In this document: piece after piece, positions 39,843-46,775 of the stretch
Position numbering within the stretch: the stretch's first letter is position 1
How the letters are laid out: every line of letters starts with the position of its first letter
From: an uncultured Lachnospiraceae bacterium
GTDB taxonomy: Bacteria; Bacillota; Clostridia; Lachnospirales; Lachnospiraceae
DNA length: 46,775 bases
Assembly: GCA_910585635.1 (NCBI GenBank)
Contig: CAJUFE010000037.1
Span: 1 to 46,775 of the forward strand
Reading direction: 5' to 3'
Made by a program: the position numbers and the translations under genes
The notes under the pieces: generated by a model
What the model saw: the letters and a program-made list of their open reading frames with translations, nothing else
What the model was told of the DNA's origin: nothing
Database searches by the model: none

Positions 39843-40328
39843 TCACTGGGGGGCTGTTCCACGCTGGATGATCTGGACGATCATCAGGTTCGGGAGGCAG
39901 ACGATGATATCGCCGTCTATGGACTGATGCCCCTGATAGATGCACACCTTGTCCGGGCAGGAAGCGTCGTCACACCAGATCTCGCCATCCTGGACGATCA
40001 GGTGGTTCGTCCCGCCGCCGGGGCCTTCCACCGTGACCTCCTGATCCTTGGAAAGGTCTAAGACCGTATGGAGCTCCCCGTCGATCGTGACCTCCGCCCG
40101 CAGGGGGGGCAGTCCCTCCTCATCTCCAGGAGCATCCTCCTCGCTTTCGGAGGACCCTTCTGCGGGTGCGGATGTATCCGAATGGGCCTCGCTGATCGTG
40201 CTCTCCTCCTGTGGAGCCGACGGGCGCTGCCTGAAGTGATGGCCAGCCCACAGCGCGGCAGCTATGAGCAGGAGGATGAGGATCAGGAGCAGGTCCTTTT
40301 TTCGGGGAGTGGGATGTTCTGTGTTCAT
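39843..40328 (-). CDS. NusG domain II-containing membrane protein
   Basis: A 161-residue protein: an N-terminal membrane anchor (DLLLILILLLIAAALWAG), an acidic Ser/Glu linker, then a beta-barrel NusG-II domain with RAEVTIDGELHTVLDLSKDQEVTV, GEIWCDDASCPDKVCIYQG and CLPNLMIVQI. The cysteines in CDDASCPDKVC are characteristic. Such proteins are commonly found next to FMN-binding domain genes in Clostridia, as here, where the neighbour is divergent. The function is not established; a role in a membrane flavin or redox system is plausible. GAGAGGACC precedes the start. Confidence 0.85.
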   Translation of the reverse strand: MNTEHPTPRKKDLLLILILLLIAAALWAGHHFRQRPSAPQEESTISEAHSDTSAPAEGSSESEEDAPGDEEGLPPLRAEVTIDGELHTVLDLSKDQEVTVEGPGGGTNHLIVQDGEIWCDDASCPDKVCIYQGHQSIDGDIIVCLPNLMIVQIIQRGTAPQ

Positions 40329-40378
40329 GTTCAGGTCCTCTCTTGTGGTTTTTAAAGGAGTGTTTGGATATCTCCGTT

Positions 40379-40387
40379 ATGATAGCA
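40379..40387 (-). promoter_or_regulatory. Extended -10 for the NusG-II gene
   Basis: On the minus strand TGC precedes TATCAT (40379-40384). The -35 is weak. Confidence 0.4.
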
Positions 40388-40424
40388 TATTTTACTGAAA
40401 AAAGGAAGACCATATATGCCGCAA

Positions 40425-40625
40425 AGGGTCCGCTCCGGGAGGGACGGCGTAACAGTTCAGACAACGTCCGAACTGTTACGGGACGGCTGCTTTTCACACC
40501 CACGCCGATCGCTAAATGCTAGGCAGGTGCATAGTCGGTCACCCGTCCGCACCCGGAGGCCCGGTCCTCCACGGGGACATGCTCTCGCTCCATGCGGTGC
40601 GCAGCGGACCATTTGATCGAATTGT
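40425..40625 (+). repeat. Palindromic repeat, divergent copy
   Basis: It begins GGGTCCGCTCCGGGAGGG, as in the complement of the copy at 46681. A stem of GTAACAGTTCAGAC (40449-40462) with GTCCGAACTGTTAC (40466-40479) follows, 14 pairs with one mismatch. Further on, ATGCTAGG, CCGGAGGCCCGG and CTCGCTCCATGCGGTGCGCAGCGG recur in slightly altered form at 46534-46640. The stem differs from other copies but still pairs. No gene is visible in this part of the 410-base spacer. Confidence 0.75.
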
Positions 40626-40675
40626 GAAAGATGACCAGTCCGCAGAAAAGCTGCCCCCTGGCAGGTTTTCTATAT

Positions 40676-40703
40676 TGACAAAAAATTTGCACAAGGGTAA
40701 AAT
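40676..40703 (+). promoter_or_regulatory. Promoter of the FMN-binding protein gene
   Basis: TTGACA (40676-40681) and TAAAAT (40698-40703) are 16 bases apart. Confidence 0.7.
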
Positions 40704-40738
40704 AACACTAATAAAGCGCAAAAATAAGGAGGCATATT

Positions 40739-41485
40739 GTGAAAACGGACGATCAGAAGGTAAAACTTTACACAGGGCTGGGGATCATGATCGTGGCATC
40801 TGTGGCGGTCATCGGCTGTTCCGGGCCGCTTTATAGCAGCCTGAGCAAGATCGGGAGAGTGCAGAACACGGAGAGCATCTATACACCGGGTACATATGAG
40901 GCAGAGGCCCAGGGCTTCGGCGGAGCCGTGAAGGCCCAGGTGGTGGTCGATGAAGCGAACATGACCGAGCTGACCCTCACAGGCGAGGGCGAGACCCCGG
41001 AGCTTGGCGGAGCCGCTATGTCTACCCTGCAGGCGGAGATCTTAAAGGGCCAGACCGTTGAGGTGGACAGCGTATCCGGCGCTACGATCACCAGCGGCGC
41101 GGTGAAGGAGGCGGTGTCCAAAGCGTTGAGCGCGGCACGCGGTGAAGAGGTGGAGGAGGAGACCACGGAGGCTGTCCAGGCGGCGGCAGACGGGCTGTTC
41201 AATCCCGGGACCTATACGGCCGAGGTGCGGGGCATGAACCCCATGACGATCACGGTCACCTTTGAGGCGGATACGATCGCCGATATCCAGGTGGAGCATG
41301 AGGAGACCGCAGGGATAGGCGAGCCGGTGGTGGGTTCCATGACGGAGGCGATCTTGGAAGGACAGGGACTGGCCATCGATACGGTATCCGGAGCTACCCT
41401 TACCAGCAATGCTATGCTGGACGGCGTGGCCGAATGTGCGAGACAGGCTGGCGCGGACGTAGACGCGCTGAAGGCAAAGCCCTGA
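40739..41485 (+). CDS. FMN-binding protein with two FMN_bind domains
   Basis: A 248-residue exported protein starting at GTG, with AAGGAGG five bases upstream. The N-terminus has a hydrophobic segment (LGIMIVASVAVIGCSG) whose cysteine could be a lipobox. Two FMN_bind domains follow (about 47-130 and 150-240), each with the flavinylation motif in DSVSGATITS and DTVSGATLTS, where ApbE normally attaches FMN to the threonine. Similar proteins carry electrons outside the membrane, as in Rnf-like systems or extracellular electron transfer. No apbE or rnf gene is in the window. Divergent from the NusG-II gene, a recurrent pairing. Confidence 0.88.
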   Translation: MKTDDQKVKLYTGLGIMIVASVAVIGCSGPLYSSLSKIGRVQNTESIYTPGTYEAEAQGFGGAVKAQVVVDEANMTELTLTGEGETPELGGAAMSTLQAEILKGQTVEVDSVSGATITSGAVKEAVSKALSAARGEEVEEETTEAVQAAADGLFNPGTYTAEVRGMNPMTITVTFEADTIADIQVEHEETAGIGEPVVGSMTEAILEGQGLAIDTVSGATLTSNAMLDGVAECARQAGADVDALKAKP

Positions 41486-41581
41486 TCGTAAGGCAGGATA
41501 AAAGACAGGGCAGATGCGAGGCACGATCCAAGAGAGAGACAAAGCGAGAGCAAGATAAAAAAGAGGATATCGAGGCGGACA

Positions 41582-41614
41582 GGCAGCCCCCGGTGAGGGG
41601 GCTGCCATTTTTTT
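41582..41614 (+). terminator. Terminator after the FMN-binding protein gene
   Basis: GGCAGCCCCC (41582-41591) pairs with GGGGGCTGCC (41597-41606), followed by A and seven T residues. The preceding 90 bases are purine-rich with no gene. Confidence 0.92.
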
Positions 41615-41710
41615 GTTTCTTTTGCTGCCCATCGAGGCCTTTATCAGACCCGCTGATCATATCTGGGCAGGATCGTCTGTTTGACAGCATATTGACGGGC
41701 GCAAAGCCGC

Positions 41711-41734
41711 ATTTTTGAAAGAAATTTCAAAAAT
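41711..41734. promoter_or_regulatory. RpiR-type operator
   Basis: Two perfect ten-base arms, ATTTTTGAAA and TTTCAAAAAT, are separated by GAAA. RpiR-family regulators of amino-sugar genes commonly bind TGAAA-N-TTTCA palindromes. The site lies about 64 bases upstream of the -35 of the nanE operon, whose last regulator gene is rpiR. Extra half-sites (GTTGAAA) occur at 41766 and 41797. Confidence 0.65.
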
Positions 41735-41797
41735 AGCATAGGATCGCGGGGAAAAAACGAAAAATGTTGAAACAAAAATCTAAGAAGCCCGGATCTG

Positions 41798-41825
41798 TTG
41801 AAAAAGCGCCAAGATTGGATATAAT
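41798..41825 (+). promoter_or_regulatory. Promoter of the nanE operon
   Basis: TTGAAA (41798-41803) and TATAAT (41820-41825) are 16 bases apart. The leader to nanE is about 140 bases. Confidence 0.75.
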
Positions 41826-41875
41826 GGACAACAAGTGATCTAGATACACGAAATCCTTTTAGGAGGTAGGCAAAA

Positions 41876-41938
41876 ATGGGGTGCTCCCTGATCAGGAGTG
41901 CAGCGATATCGCAGGATGTAGAGAGGAAAAGGACATAG
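41876..41938 (+). CDS. Possible leader peptide, 20 residues
   Basis: A short frame, starting MGCSLIRSAA and ending VERKRT, begins nine bases after a perfect AGGAGG (41861-41866), a better site than many full genes have. It ends 33 bases before nanE, which has its own GAGGAGGGG. It lies wholly within the transcribed leader. It could be a regulatory leader peptide or a chance frame. Confidence 0.4.
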   Translation: MGCSLIRSAAISQDVERKRT

Positions 41939-41971
41939 CATTTACGATCAAATGGTCGAGGAGGGGAACAA

Positions 41972-42640
41972 ATGTTAGAGCGTATTAAAGGGAAGCTGAT
42001 CGTTTCATGCCAGGCGCTGCCGGGAGAACCGCTTTGCTCCAGCTATATCATGGGACGGATGGCGGTAGCAGCTAAGGAAGGGGGCGCCGCGGGGATCCGG
42101 GCACAGTCAAAGGAGGACATCCTGGAGATCCAAAAGCAGGTGGATCTGCCTGTGATCGGGATCGTGAAGCGGCAGTATCCGGACAGTGATATCTATATCA
42201 CGCCCACAAAAAAGGAGATCCAGGAGCTTTTAGAGACCCAGTGCCAGGTCATCGCATTAGATGCGACGGCCCGGAAGCGTCCGGGCGGAGAGAAGACCGG
42301 CGATCTGGTAGCGATGATCCACGCCAGCGGACGTCTGGCCATGGCGGACTGCTCCACCTTCGAGGAGTGCGAGCAGGCGGAGCAGGATGGATTTGATATC
42401 GTATCCACTACACTCTGCGGCTATACACCCTATTCCGAGAAGATCGACGGGCCGGATTATGCGCTTCTGAAAAAATGCGTGGAGAGACTGCATACACCGG
42501 TGATCGCGGAGGGGAAGATCCACACGCCAGAGGAGCTGGCGCGGGTGTTCGATGAATGCGGGGTGTACAGCGCTGTGGTAGGAGGCGCGATCACACGTCC
42601 GAAGGAGATCACGGAACGTTTCGTCAAGGTTTTGGCTTAG
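41972..42640 (+). CDS. nanE: N-acetylmannosamine-6-phosphate 2-epimerase
   Basis: A 222-residue TIM-barrel enzyme converting ManNAc-6-phosphate to GlcNAc-6-phosphate in sialic acid and ManNAc use. Motifs are LIVSCQALPGEPL, AAGIRAQSKEDI, IGIVKRQYPDSDIYITPT, VIALDATARKRPGG, MADCSTFEECEQA, DIVSTTLCGYT, VIAEGKIHTPEE and AVVGGAITRPKEIT, containing the catalytic lysine and other active-site residues. GAGGAGGGGAAC precedes the start. It leads the operon with a PTS transporter, rpiR and nagA, which accounts for the downstream steps to GlcN-6-phosphate. Confidence 0.95.
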   Translation: MLERIKGKLIVSCQALPGEPLCSSYIMGRMAVAAKEGGAAGIRAQSKEDILEIQKQVDLPVIGIVKRQYPDSDIYITPTKKEIQELLETQCQVIALDATARKRPGGEKTGDLVAMIHASGRLAMADCSTFEECEQAEQDGFDIVSTTLCGYTPYSEKIDGPDYALLKKCVERLHTPVIAEGKIHTPEELARVFDECGVYSAVVGGAITRPKEITERFVKVLA

Positions 42641-42656
42641 TCCAGGGGGAAGGATC

Positions 42657-44165
42657 ATGTTTAAAAAATTACAGAAGATCGGTAAATCTTTCATGTTGCC
42701 TATTGCGTTATTGCCGGCAGCTGGGTTATTATTAGGGATAGGAGGAGCGTTGAGCAGTGAGGCGACCATCACCGCCTATCCGGTCTTAAATGTATACTTT
42801 TTGCAGGTGATCTTCAAGATCATGTCTGCGGCGGGAAATGTGGTGTTCGGCAACCTGCCTATGCTCCTATGTATCGGTCTGTGCATCGGACTGGCGAACA
42901 AGGATAAGGGCGTTGCCGCTCTGGCCGGGGTGGTGGGCTTCCTGATCATGACCGGTACCACCGCCACCATGTTGTCGATCTTCGACCCGGAGGGTTCGGC
43001 CATCGATACGGGTGTGGTAGGCGCTCTGGTGATGGGCGGGGTAGCCGTGGCGCTGCATAACCGCTATCAGGGGATCCAGCTCCCTCAGGCTCTGGGATTT
43101 TTCGGTGGCTCCCGTTTCGTCCCGATCATCACGTCGATCGTAGCGATCTTTGTGGGCGCGGCGTTCTATCTGGTATGGCCTCCGATCCAGAGCGCGTTAG
43201 TCCTGGCGGGGAACGGTATCGCCGCCACCGGGCCGATCGGGACCTTCTTCTATGGGTTCCTGATGCGTCTGTGCGGGGCTGTGGGTCTCCACCACATGAT
43301 CTATCCCATGTTCTGGTATACGGAACTGGGCGGGGTCGAGGTCGTTGCGGGCGAGACGATCGTGGGCGCCCAGAAGATCTTTTTCGCGCAGCTGGCGGAT
43401 GCGGCCCACACGGGTCTGTTCACAGAGGGGACTAAGTATTTTGCCGGACGCTTCAGCACCATGATGTTCGGCCTTCCCGGAGCGGCGCTGGCCATGTATC
43501 ATTGTGTGGATAAAGAGAAGAGGAAAAAATATGCGGGCCTGTTCTTCGGTGTGGCGCTGACCTCCTTCCTGACCGGTATCACAGAGCCGTTGGAGTATAT
43601 GTTCCTGTTCGTATCTCCGATCATGTATGTCATCCATTCCTTCTTTGACGGATTGTCCTTCCTGGTGGCGGACCTTTTGAGCATCCGGATCGGCAATACA
43701 TTTTCCGGCGGCTTCATCGACTTCTTCCTGTTCGGCATGCTGCAGGGGAATGAGAAGAGCCACTGGCTGCTCCAGATCCCCTTCGGCATGGCATGGTCCT
43801 GCCTGTATTATTTTGTGTTCAAGTTTGCCATCTTAAAGTTCAACATCCTGACGCCGGGCCGTGATGACACGGGAGCAGGGGAAGAGGCACAGGAGGTGAA
43901 GGCGACGACCAAGTCCTCCCTTGCCGAGGAAGCACAGCAGATCCTGGATGCCCTTGGCGGTAAGGAGAATGTGGAGGACGTGGATGCCTGTATCACCAGG
44001 CTGCGGGTGAGCGTAAAGTCTGCGGCAGCCGTGGATAAGCAGCGGTTAAAGCAGCTGGGCGCTACAGCGGTCCTGGAGATCGACGGCGGCATCCAGGCGA
44101 TCTATGGCGCGAAGGCGATCCATTATAAGAGCGCGATCAATGATATCCTTGGGGTCGAGGACTAA
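42657..44165 (+). CDS. PTS transporter EIICB, glucose/N-acetylglucosamine family
   Basis: A 502-residue membrane protein that imports and phosphorylates a sugar. The EIIC part (about 1-390) has roughly ten hydrophobic segments, with MLPIALLPAAGLLLGIGG, GVVGFLIMTGTT and GITEPLEYMFLFVSP. A linker leads to EIIB (from about 420) with the phosphorylated cysteine in VEDVDACITRLRVSV. No EIIA domain is attached, so it borrows one from elsewhere. Given nanE and nagA, ManNAc or GlcNAc is the likely substrate. The start is 17 bases after nanE. Confidence 0.93.
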   Translation: MFKKLQKIGKSFMLPIALLPAAGLLLGIGGALSSEATITAYPVLNVYFLQVIFKIMSAAGNVVFGNLPMLLCIGLCIGLANKDKGVAALAGVVGFLIMTGTTATMLSIFDPEGSAIDTGVVGALVMGGVAVALHNRYQGIQLPQALGFFGGSRFVPIITSIVAIFVGAAFYLVWPPIQSALVLAGNGIAATGPIGTFFYGFLMRLCGAVGLHHMIYPMFWYTELGGVEVVAGETIVGAQKIFFAQLADAAHTGLFTEGTKYFAGRFSTMMFGLPGAALAMYHCVDKEKRKKYAGLFFGVALTSFLTGITEPLEYMFLFVSPIMYVIHSFFDGLSFLVADLLSIRIGNTFSGGFIDFFLFGMLQGNEKSHWLLQIPFGMAWSCLYYFVFKFAILKFNILTPGRDDTGAGEEAQEVKATTKSSLAEEAQQILDALGGKENVEDVDACITRLRVSVKSAAAVDKQRLKQLGATAVLEIDGGIQAIYGAKAIHYKSAINDILGVED

Positions 44166-44222
44166 AGTCCGGCAGCAAGGAAGGGCATAGGACAGGCGGG
44201 ATACCAGATGAGGGGGAAGGAT

Positions 44223-45110
44223 ATGTTCGTAGAGGAAGTGATCCCTGCTATCGTTGAAAAATATGAGAGCTTTACGAAGGTGGAGCAGGTCATCGCGGAC
44301 TATCTGATCGCGAACAAGTCGAATGACGATCTTTCGATCAAAGCCATGAAGGAGCGGCTGTTCGTATCAGAAGCTTCCCTCTCCCGGTTTGCCAAGAAGC
44401 TGGGGTTCCCGGGATACCGTGAATTTGTGTACCAGTATCAGCAGATCTTCCGCAGAGGGGATCATATCTCCGTATCTTCCTCCACGGTGATCAAATACTA
44501 TGATGATATCCTGGGAAATATAACAAAAAAGGTGGACGAGAGCCAGATCGAACGGATCGCCAAGGCCATGAGTGAGGCAAAGCATATCTTTGTGGTGGGG
44601 ATCGGGAGCTCCGGTCTGGCGGCGGAGGAGATGAAGCGCCGTCTGACCCGGCTGGGCCTTTCGATCGAGTCCAGCGATCAGAGCGATATCATGAAGATGC
44701 GGGCGATCTGTCAGAGTGAGGAGGATCTTGTGATCGGGATATCCTTGAGCGGGACAAAGGAGGAGGTCCTGTTCGCCCTCAGGCAGTCCCGGCAGAGGGG
44801 GGCCAGGACCGTGTTCATCACCGGGAACCGGAAAAAGCACGAGTTTGTGGACGAGCATGTGTTGATCCCGGTACCGAAAGGTTTAGACAGCGGGATCTTG
44901 ATATCCCCCCAGTTCCCGATACTCGTCATCACAGACCTGCTGTACCATTTTTATCTGAACCTGTTCCAGGCGAAGGCATTGGTCCATCAGGAGACGGTGA
45001 AGGCGTTATCTGGCAGGTGGACATCGGGAGGCGCGGCAGGAGAGCAGACAACAAGAGAGGCAGACCATACGGGCAAGGGGGGGACCCCTGGCGGTCGGCG
45101 GACAAGCTAG
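44223..45110 (+). CDS. RpiR family transcriptional regulator (MurR/RpiR)
   Basis: About 295 residues. The N-terminal helix-turn-helix (FTKVEQVIADYLIANKSNDDLSIKAMKERLFVSEASLSRFAKKLGFPGYREF) precedes a SIS sugar-phosphate-binding domain (IFVVGIGSSGLAAEEMKRRLTRLG, VIGISLSGTKEEVL, VFITGNRKKHE). The effector is probably GlcNAc-6-P or ManNAc-6-P. The last 35 residues are Gly/Thr-rich and not part of the family. AGGGGGAAGG lies just before this ATG; an ATG at 44208 is an alternative. It likely binds the palindrome at 41711 to control its own operon. Confidence 0.9.
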   Translation: MFVEEVIPAIVEKYESFTKVEQVIADYLIANKSNDDLSIKAMKERLFVSEASLSRFAKKLGFPGYREFVYQYQQIFRRGDHISVSSSTVIKYYDDILGNITKKVDESQIERIAKAMSEAKHIFVVGIGSSGLAAEEMKRRLTRLGLSIESSDQSDIMKMRAICQSEEDLVIGISLSGTKEEVLFALRQSRQRGARTVFITGNRKKHEFVDEHVLIPVPKGLDSGILISPQFPILVITDLLYHFYLNLFQAKALVHQETVKALSGRWTSGGAAGEQTTREADHTGKGGTPGGRRTS

Positions 45111-45186
45111 AGCCAGGAGCTTATGGCTGTGTCCGGATGTAACGATGGTGGGCGATGCAGCGGCGCTGCCGCTGATCAGATGCAAG

Positions 45187-45219
45187 GCGGCTCGTGACCG
45201 TTCGGACGGTACGAGCCGC
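45187..45219 (+). repeat. Strong hairpin between rpiR and nagA
   Basis: GCGGCTCGT (45187-45195) pairs with ACGAGCCGC (45211-45219), and an inner ACCGT pairs with ACGGT around TCGG, with one bulged G. No T-run follows, so it may protect or process the mRNA rather than end it. The 164-base spacer holds no gene. Confidence 0.6.
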
Positions 45220-45274
45220 TATAAGCCGTTAGAAAAAAGAGAGACCGGGCGGCGGGTCAGGATGGAGGGGGCAT

Positions 45275-46393
45275 ATGATCATCAAACATGCGAAGGTATT
45301 TAGAGAAGACGGCACATTTTGTGAGCGCACATTGTCCACAGAGAAGGAGCTGATCGTAAAGGACGGCGAAGGAGGGGGACAGACGATTGAGGCCGCAGGT
45401 CTGTATGCGGTCCCTGGTCTGGTCGATATCCATTTCCACGGCTGTGCCGGAAAGGACTTTTGCGACGGGACGGAGGATGCTATCCGCCAGATCGCAGAGT
45501 ATGAGCTGTCCCAGGGGATCACCAGCATCTGCCCGGCGACCATGACGATCCCTGTAGACCAGATCGCCAGCATATGCAAGGTGGCCGGAGGTTATCGCGG
45601 CAGGACAGGAGCGACGCTTAGGGGGATCAACCTGGAAGGACCCTTTATCTCCCCGGCGAAAAAGGGCGCGCAGAAGGAGGACCATATCCTGGCTCCGGAT
45701 GTAGGGCTTTTACGGCAGTGGATGGAGCTGAGCGGCGGACTGTGCAAGCTGGTAGATATCGCGCCGGAGACCGAGGGCGCGATGGCGTTCATCGACGAGG
45801 TCAAAGGGGAGATCCATATCTCGGTGGCCCACACCACGGCAGACTATGATACGGCGTCGGAAGCCTTTAGGCGGGGCGCGGACCACATCACCCATCTGTA
45901 TAATGCGATGCCAGGATTTTCCCACCGGGCGCCGGGGGTCATCGGCGCGGGAGCCGATCAGGAGCATGTCTATGCCGAATTGATCTGCGACGGCATCCAC
46001 GTCCATCCCAGCGCGATACGGGCGGCGTTCAAGCTCTACGGCAGTGACCGGATTGTACTGATCAGTGACAGCATCGAGGCCACCGGCTTGAGCGACGGGG
46101 AATACAGCCTGGGCGGGCAGCCGGTAACGGTCCGGGGGAACCAGGCAAGACTTGCGGACGGGACGCTGGCGGGGAGCGCCACGAACCTGATGGACTGTAT
46201 GCGCTTCCTGGTCAGGAACGTGGATATCCCCTTAGGGACCGCCGTAAAATGCGCCACGGTCAACCCGGCGAAGTCGATCGGGATCTATGAGACCGTTGGG
46301 AGCCTGGATGCAGGGAAGGCGGCGGATATCCTGCTGCTGGACGAGGATCTGAAGATCGTGCATATGATCCATGGGGGGGATCTGCTCTATTAA
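45275..46393 (+). CDS. nagA: N-acetylglucosamine-6-phosphate deacetylase
   Basis: A 372-residue amidohydrolase-fold enzyme removing acetate from GlcNAc-6-phosphate. Metal and catalytic motifs are GLVDIHFHGCAG, LEGPFISPAKKGAQ with the metal-binding glutamate, SVAHTTADYDTA and ITHLYNAMPGFSHR with histidines, and VLISDSIEATGLSDGEY with the catalytic aspartate. AAPDIL-like KAADILLLDEDL closes the protein. GATGGAGGGGGCAT precedes the start. nagB is not seen, so the operon may continue outside or nagB lies elsewhere. The stop is seven bases before the palindromic repeat at 46401. Confidence 0.95.
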   Translation: MIIKHAKVFREDGTFCERTLSTEKELIVKDGEGGGQTIEAAGLYAVPGLVDIHFHGCAGKDFCDGTEDAIRQIAEYELSQGITSICPATMTIPVDQIASICKVAGGYRGRTGATLRGINLEGPFISPAKKGAQKEDHILAPDVGLLRQWMELSGGLCKLVDIAPETEGAMAFIDEVKGEIHISVAHTTADYDTASEAFRRGADHITHLYNAMPGFSHRAPGVIGAGADQEHVYAELICDGIHVHPSAIRAAFKLYGSDRIVLISDSIEATGLSDGEYSLGGQPVTVRGNQARLADGTLAGSATNLMDCMRFLVRNVDIPLGTAVKCATVNPAKSIGIYETVGSLDAGKAADILLLDEDLKIVHMIHGGDLLY

Positions 46394-46400
46394 AAGGTCC

Positions 46401-46500
46401 GCGGTGGGAGGGGGGGTAGCATGTAATGGGACGCGCTCTCGCTCCGACCGGAACGTAGCGGACGCTAGGGTCCCGTTACATGCTACCCCCCTCCCGCCGC
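46401..46500 (-). repeat. Palindromic repeat, copy 2 (inverted relative to copy 1)
   Basis: Arms 46401-46432 and 46470-46500 pair almost fully. Read on the minus strand it matches 2466-2603 arm for arm, including CCTAGCG and TTCCGGTCGGAGCGAGAG inside, but lacks about 38 inner bases. It lies just after the nagA stop and could also fold as an mRNA 3' end. Confidence 0.85.
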
Positions 46501-46533
46501 TACGTTATCGGATGGCGAAGGTATAGAAAGCCT

Positions 46534-46640
46534 CGCTCCATGCGGTACGCAGCGGTACTAGGGCGCGAAAAGACCGCGCCCAAGGACCGGCGTCCCGCAA
46601 AGGTCCCCTTAGGGGGATCCGGGCCTCCGGATGCTAGGTA
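46534..46640. repeat. Related repeat fragments
   Basis: CTCGCTCCATGCGGTACGCAGCGG, CCGGGCCTCCGG (complement of the form at 40550) and ATGCTAGGTAG repeat parts of the element at 40500-40613 in rearranged order. No gene is seen from 46394 to the window end. Confidence 0.6.
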
Positions 46641-46680
46641 GTTAGCAAGGAGCAGCCCAAAAGAACAGTCAACTAAAGTA

Positions 46681-46766
46681 GCGGAGGGAGGGGCATGTCA
46701 CATAAAGGACCCTAGCGGAACGAGAGCGCGTCCTGTTGTGACATGCCCCTCCCGGAGCGGACCCCT
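46681..46766. repeat. Palindromic repeat, copy 3
   Basis: The left arm GCGGAGGGAGGGGCATGTCACA pairs with TGTGACATGCCCCTCCCGGAGC on the right. The inner CCTAGCGGAACG and GAGAGCGCGTCC are shared with copies 1 and 2, while the stem sequence differs from theirs. Confidence 0.75.
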
Positions 46767-46775
46767 TGCGACATC

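Noticed and set aside
46394..46775. Repeat cluster at the window end as a CRISPR array
   Set aside because: The elements are long palindromes in different orientations and unequal spacing, not short regular direct repeats.

Overview
The window looks like chromosomal DNA from a spore-forming, GC-rich member of the Clostridia, most likely Lachnospiraceae. The evidence is the gene order mazG-hup-rqcP-yabP-yabQ-divIC-spoIIE-tilS-hpt-ftsH, which follows the Bacillus subtilis yabN-to-ftsH block, together with the rpsF-ssb-rpsR cluster, DUF951 and AAA-ATPase-like/DUF1703 proteins, a two-subunit transketolase, a TRAP transporter and strong AGGAGG ribosome binding sites. Genus cannot be fixed from sequence alone.

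Layout. 1-2600: a possible mobile-element end, then a sirtuin deacylase, a DUF951 protein and an AAA-ATPase-like protein whose C-terminus is lost at a palindromic repeat. 2650-4070: rpsF-ssb-rpsR with its own promoter, a leader hairpin and a terminator. 4200-12110: the division, sporulation, tRNA modification and purine salvage block. A hairpin buries the yabP ribosome binding site, spoIIE appears to use a TTG start, and ftsH uses TTG. 12340-15640: a GH13 glycosidase with a repeat-derived tail and a PHP phosphatase. 15690-19735: a large regulator with two WYL domains, divergent from the RNA ligase RtcB.

19760-30750: a sugar-catabolic island with 2-hydroxyacid dehydrogenase and KdgT-like permease; TIM-barrel isomerase and GntR/FCD repressor; and split transketolase, a three-part TRAP transporter, FSA-like aldolase and fucose-isomerase-like protein. 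Three promoters each carry the same 15-base palindrome (AGYTGTAWTACARCT) just after the -10 box, so I infer one GntR regulon. No sugar kinase is present. The set suggests uptake and cleavage of a sugar that already carries an anionic group (uronate-like or sulfonated). This is the best candidate for an undescribed pathway.

30790-41615: tRNA-Gly(GCC), a hybrid histidine kinase, ackA-nth, moeA, a secreted subtilase, an M23 peptidase, and a NusG-II protein divergent from a double FMN-binding lipoprotein-like protein. 41700-46393: an amino-sugar operon, nanE - PTS EIICB - rpiR - nagA, with a palindromic RpiR-type operator and a small leader ORF. 46394-46775: a cluster of the same palindromic repeat family that occurs at 2466 and 40425. 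The repeat stems differ in sequence between copies but keep their pairing.
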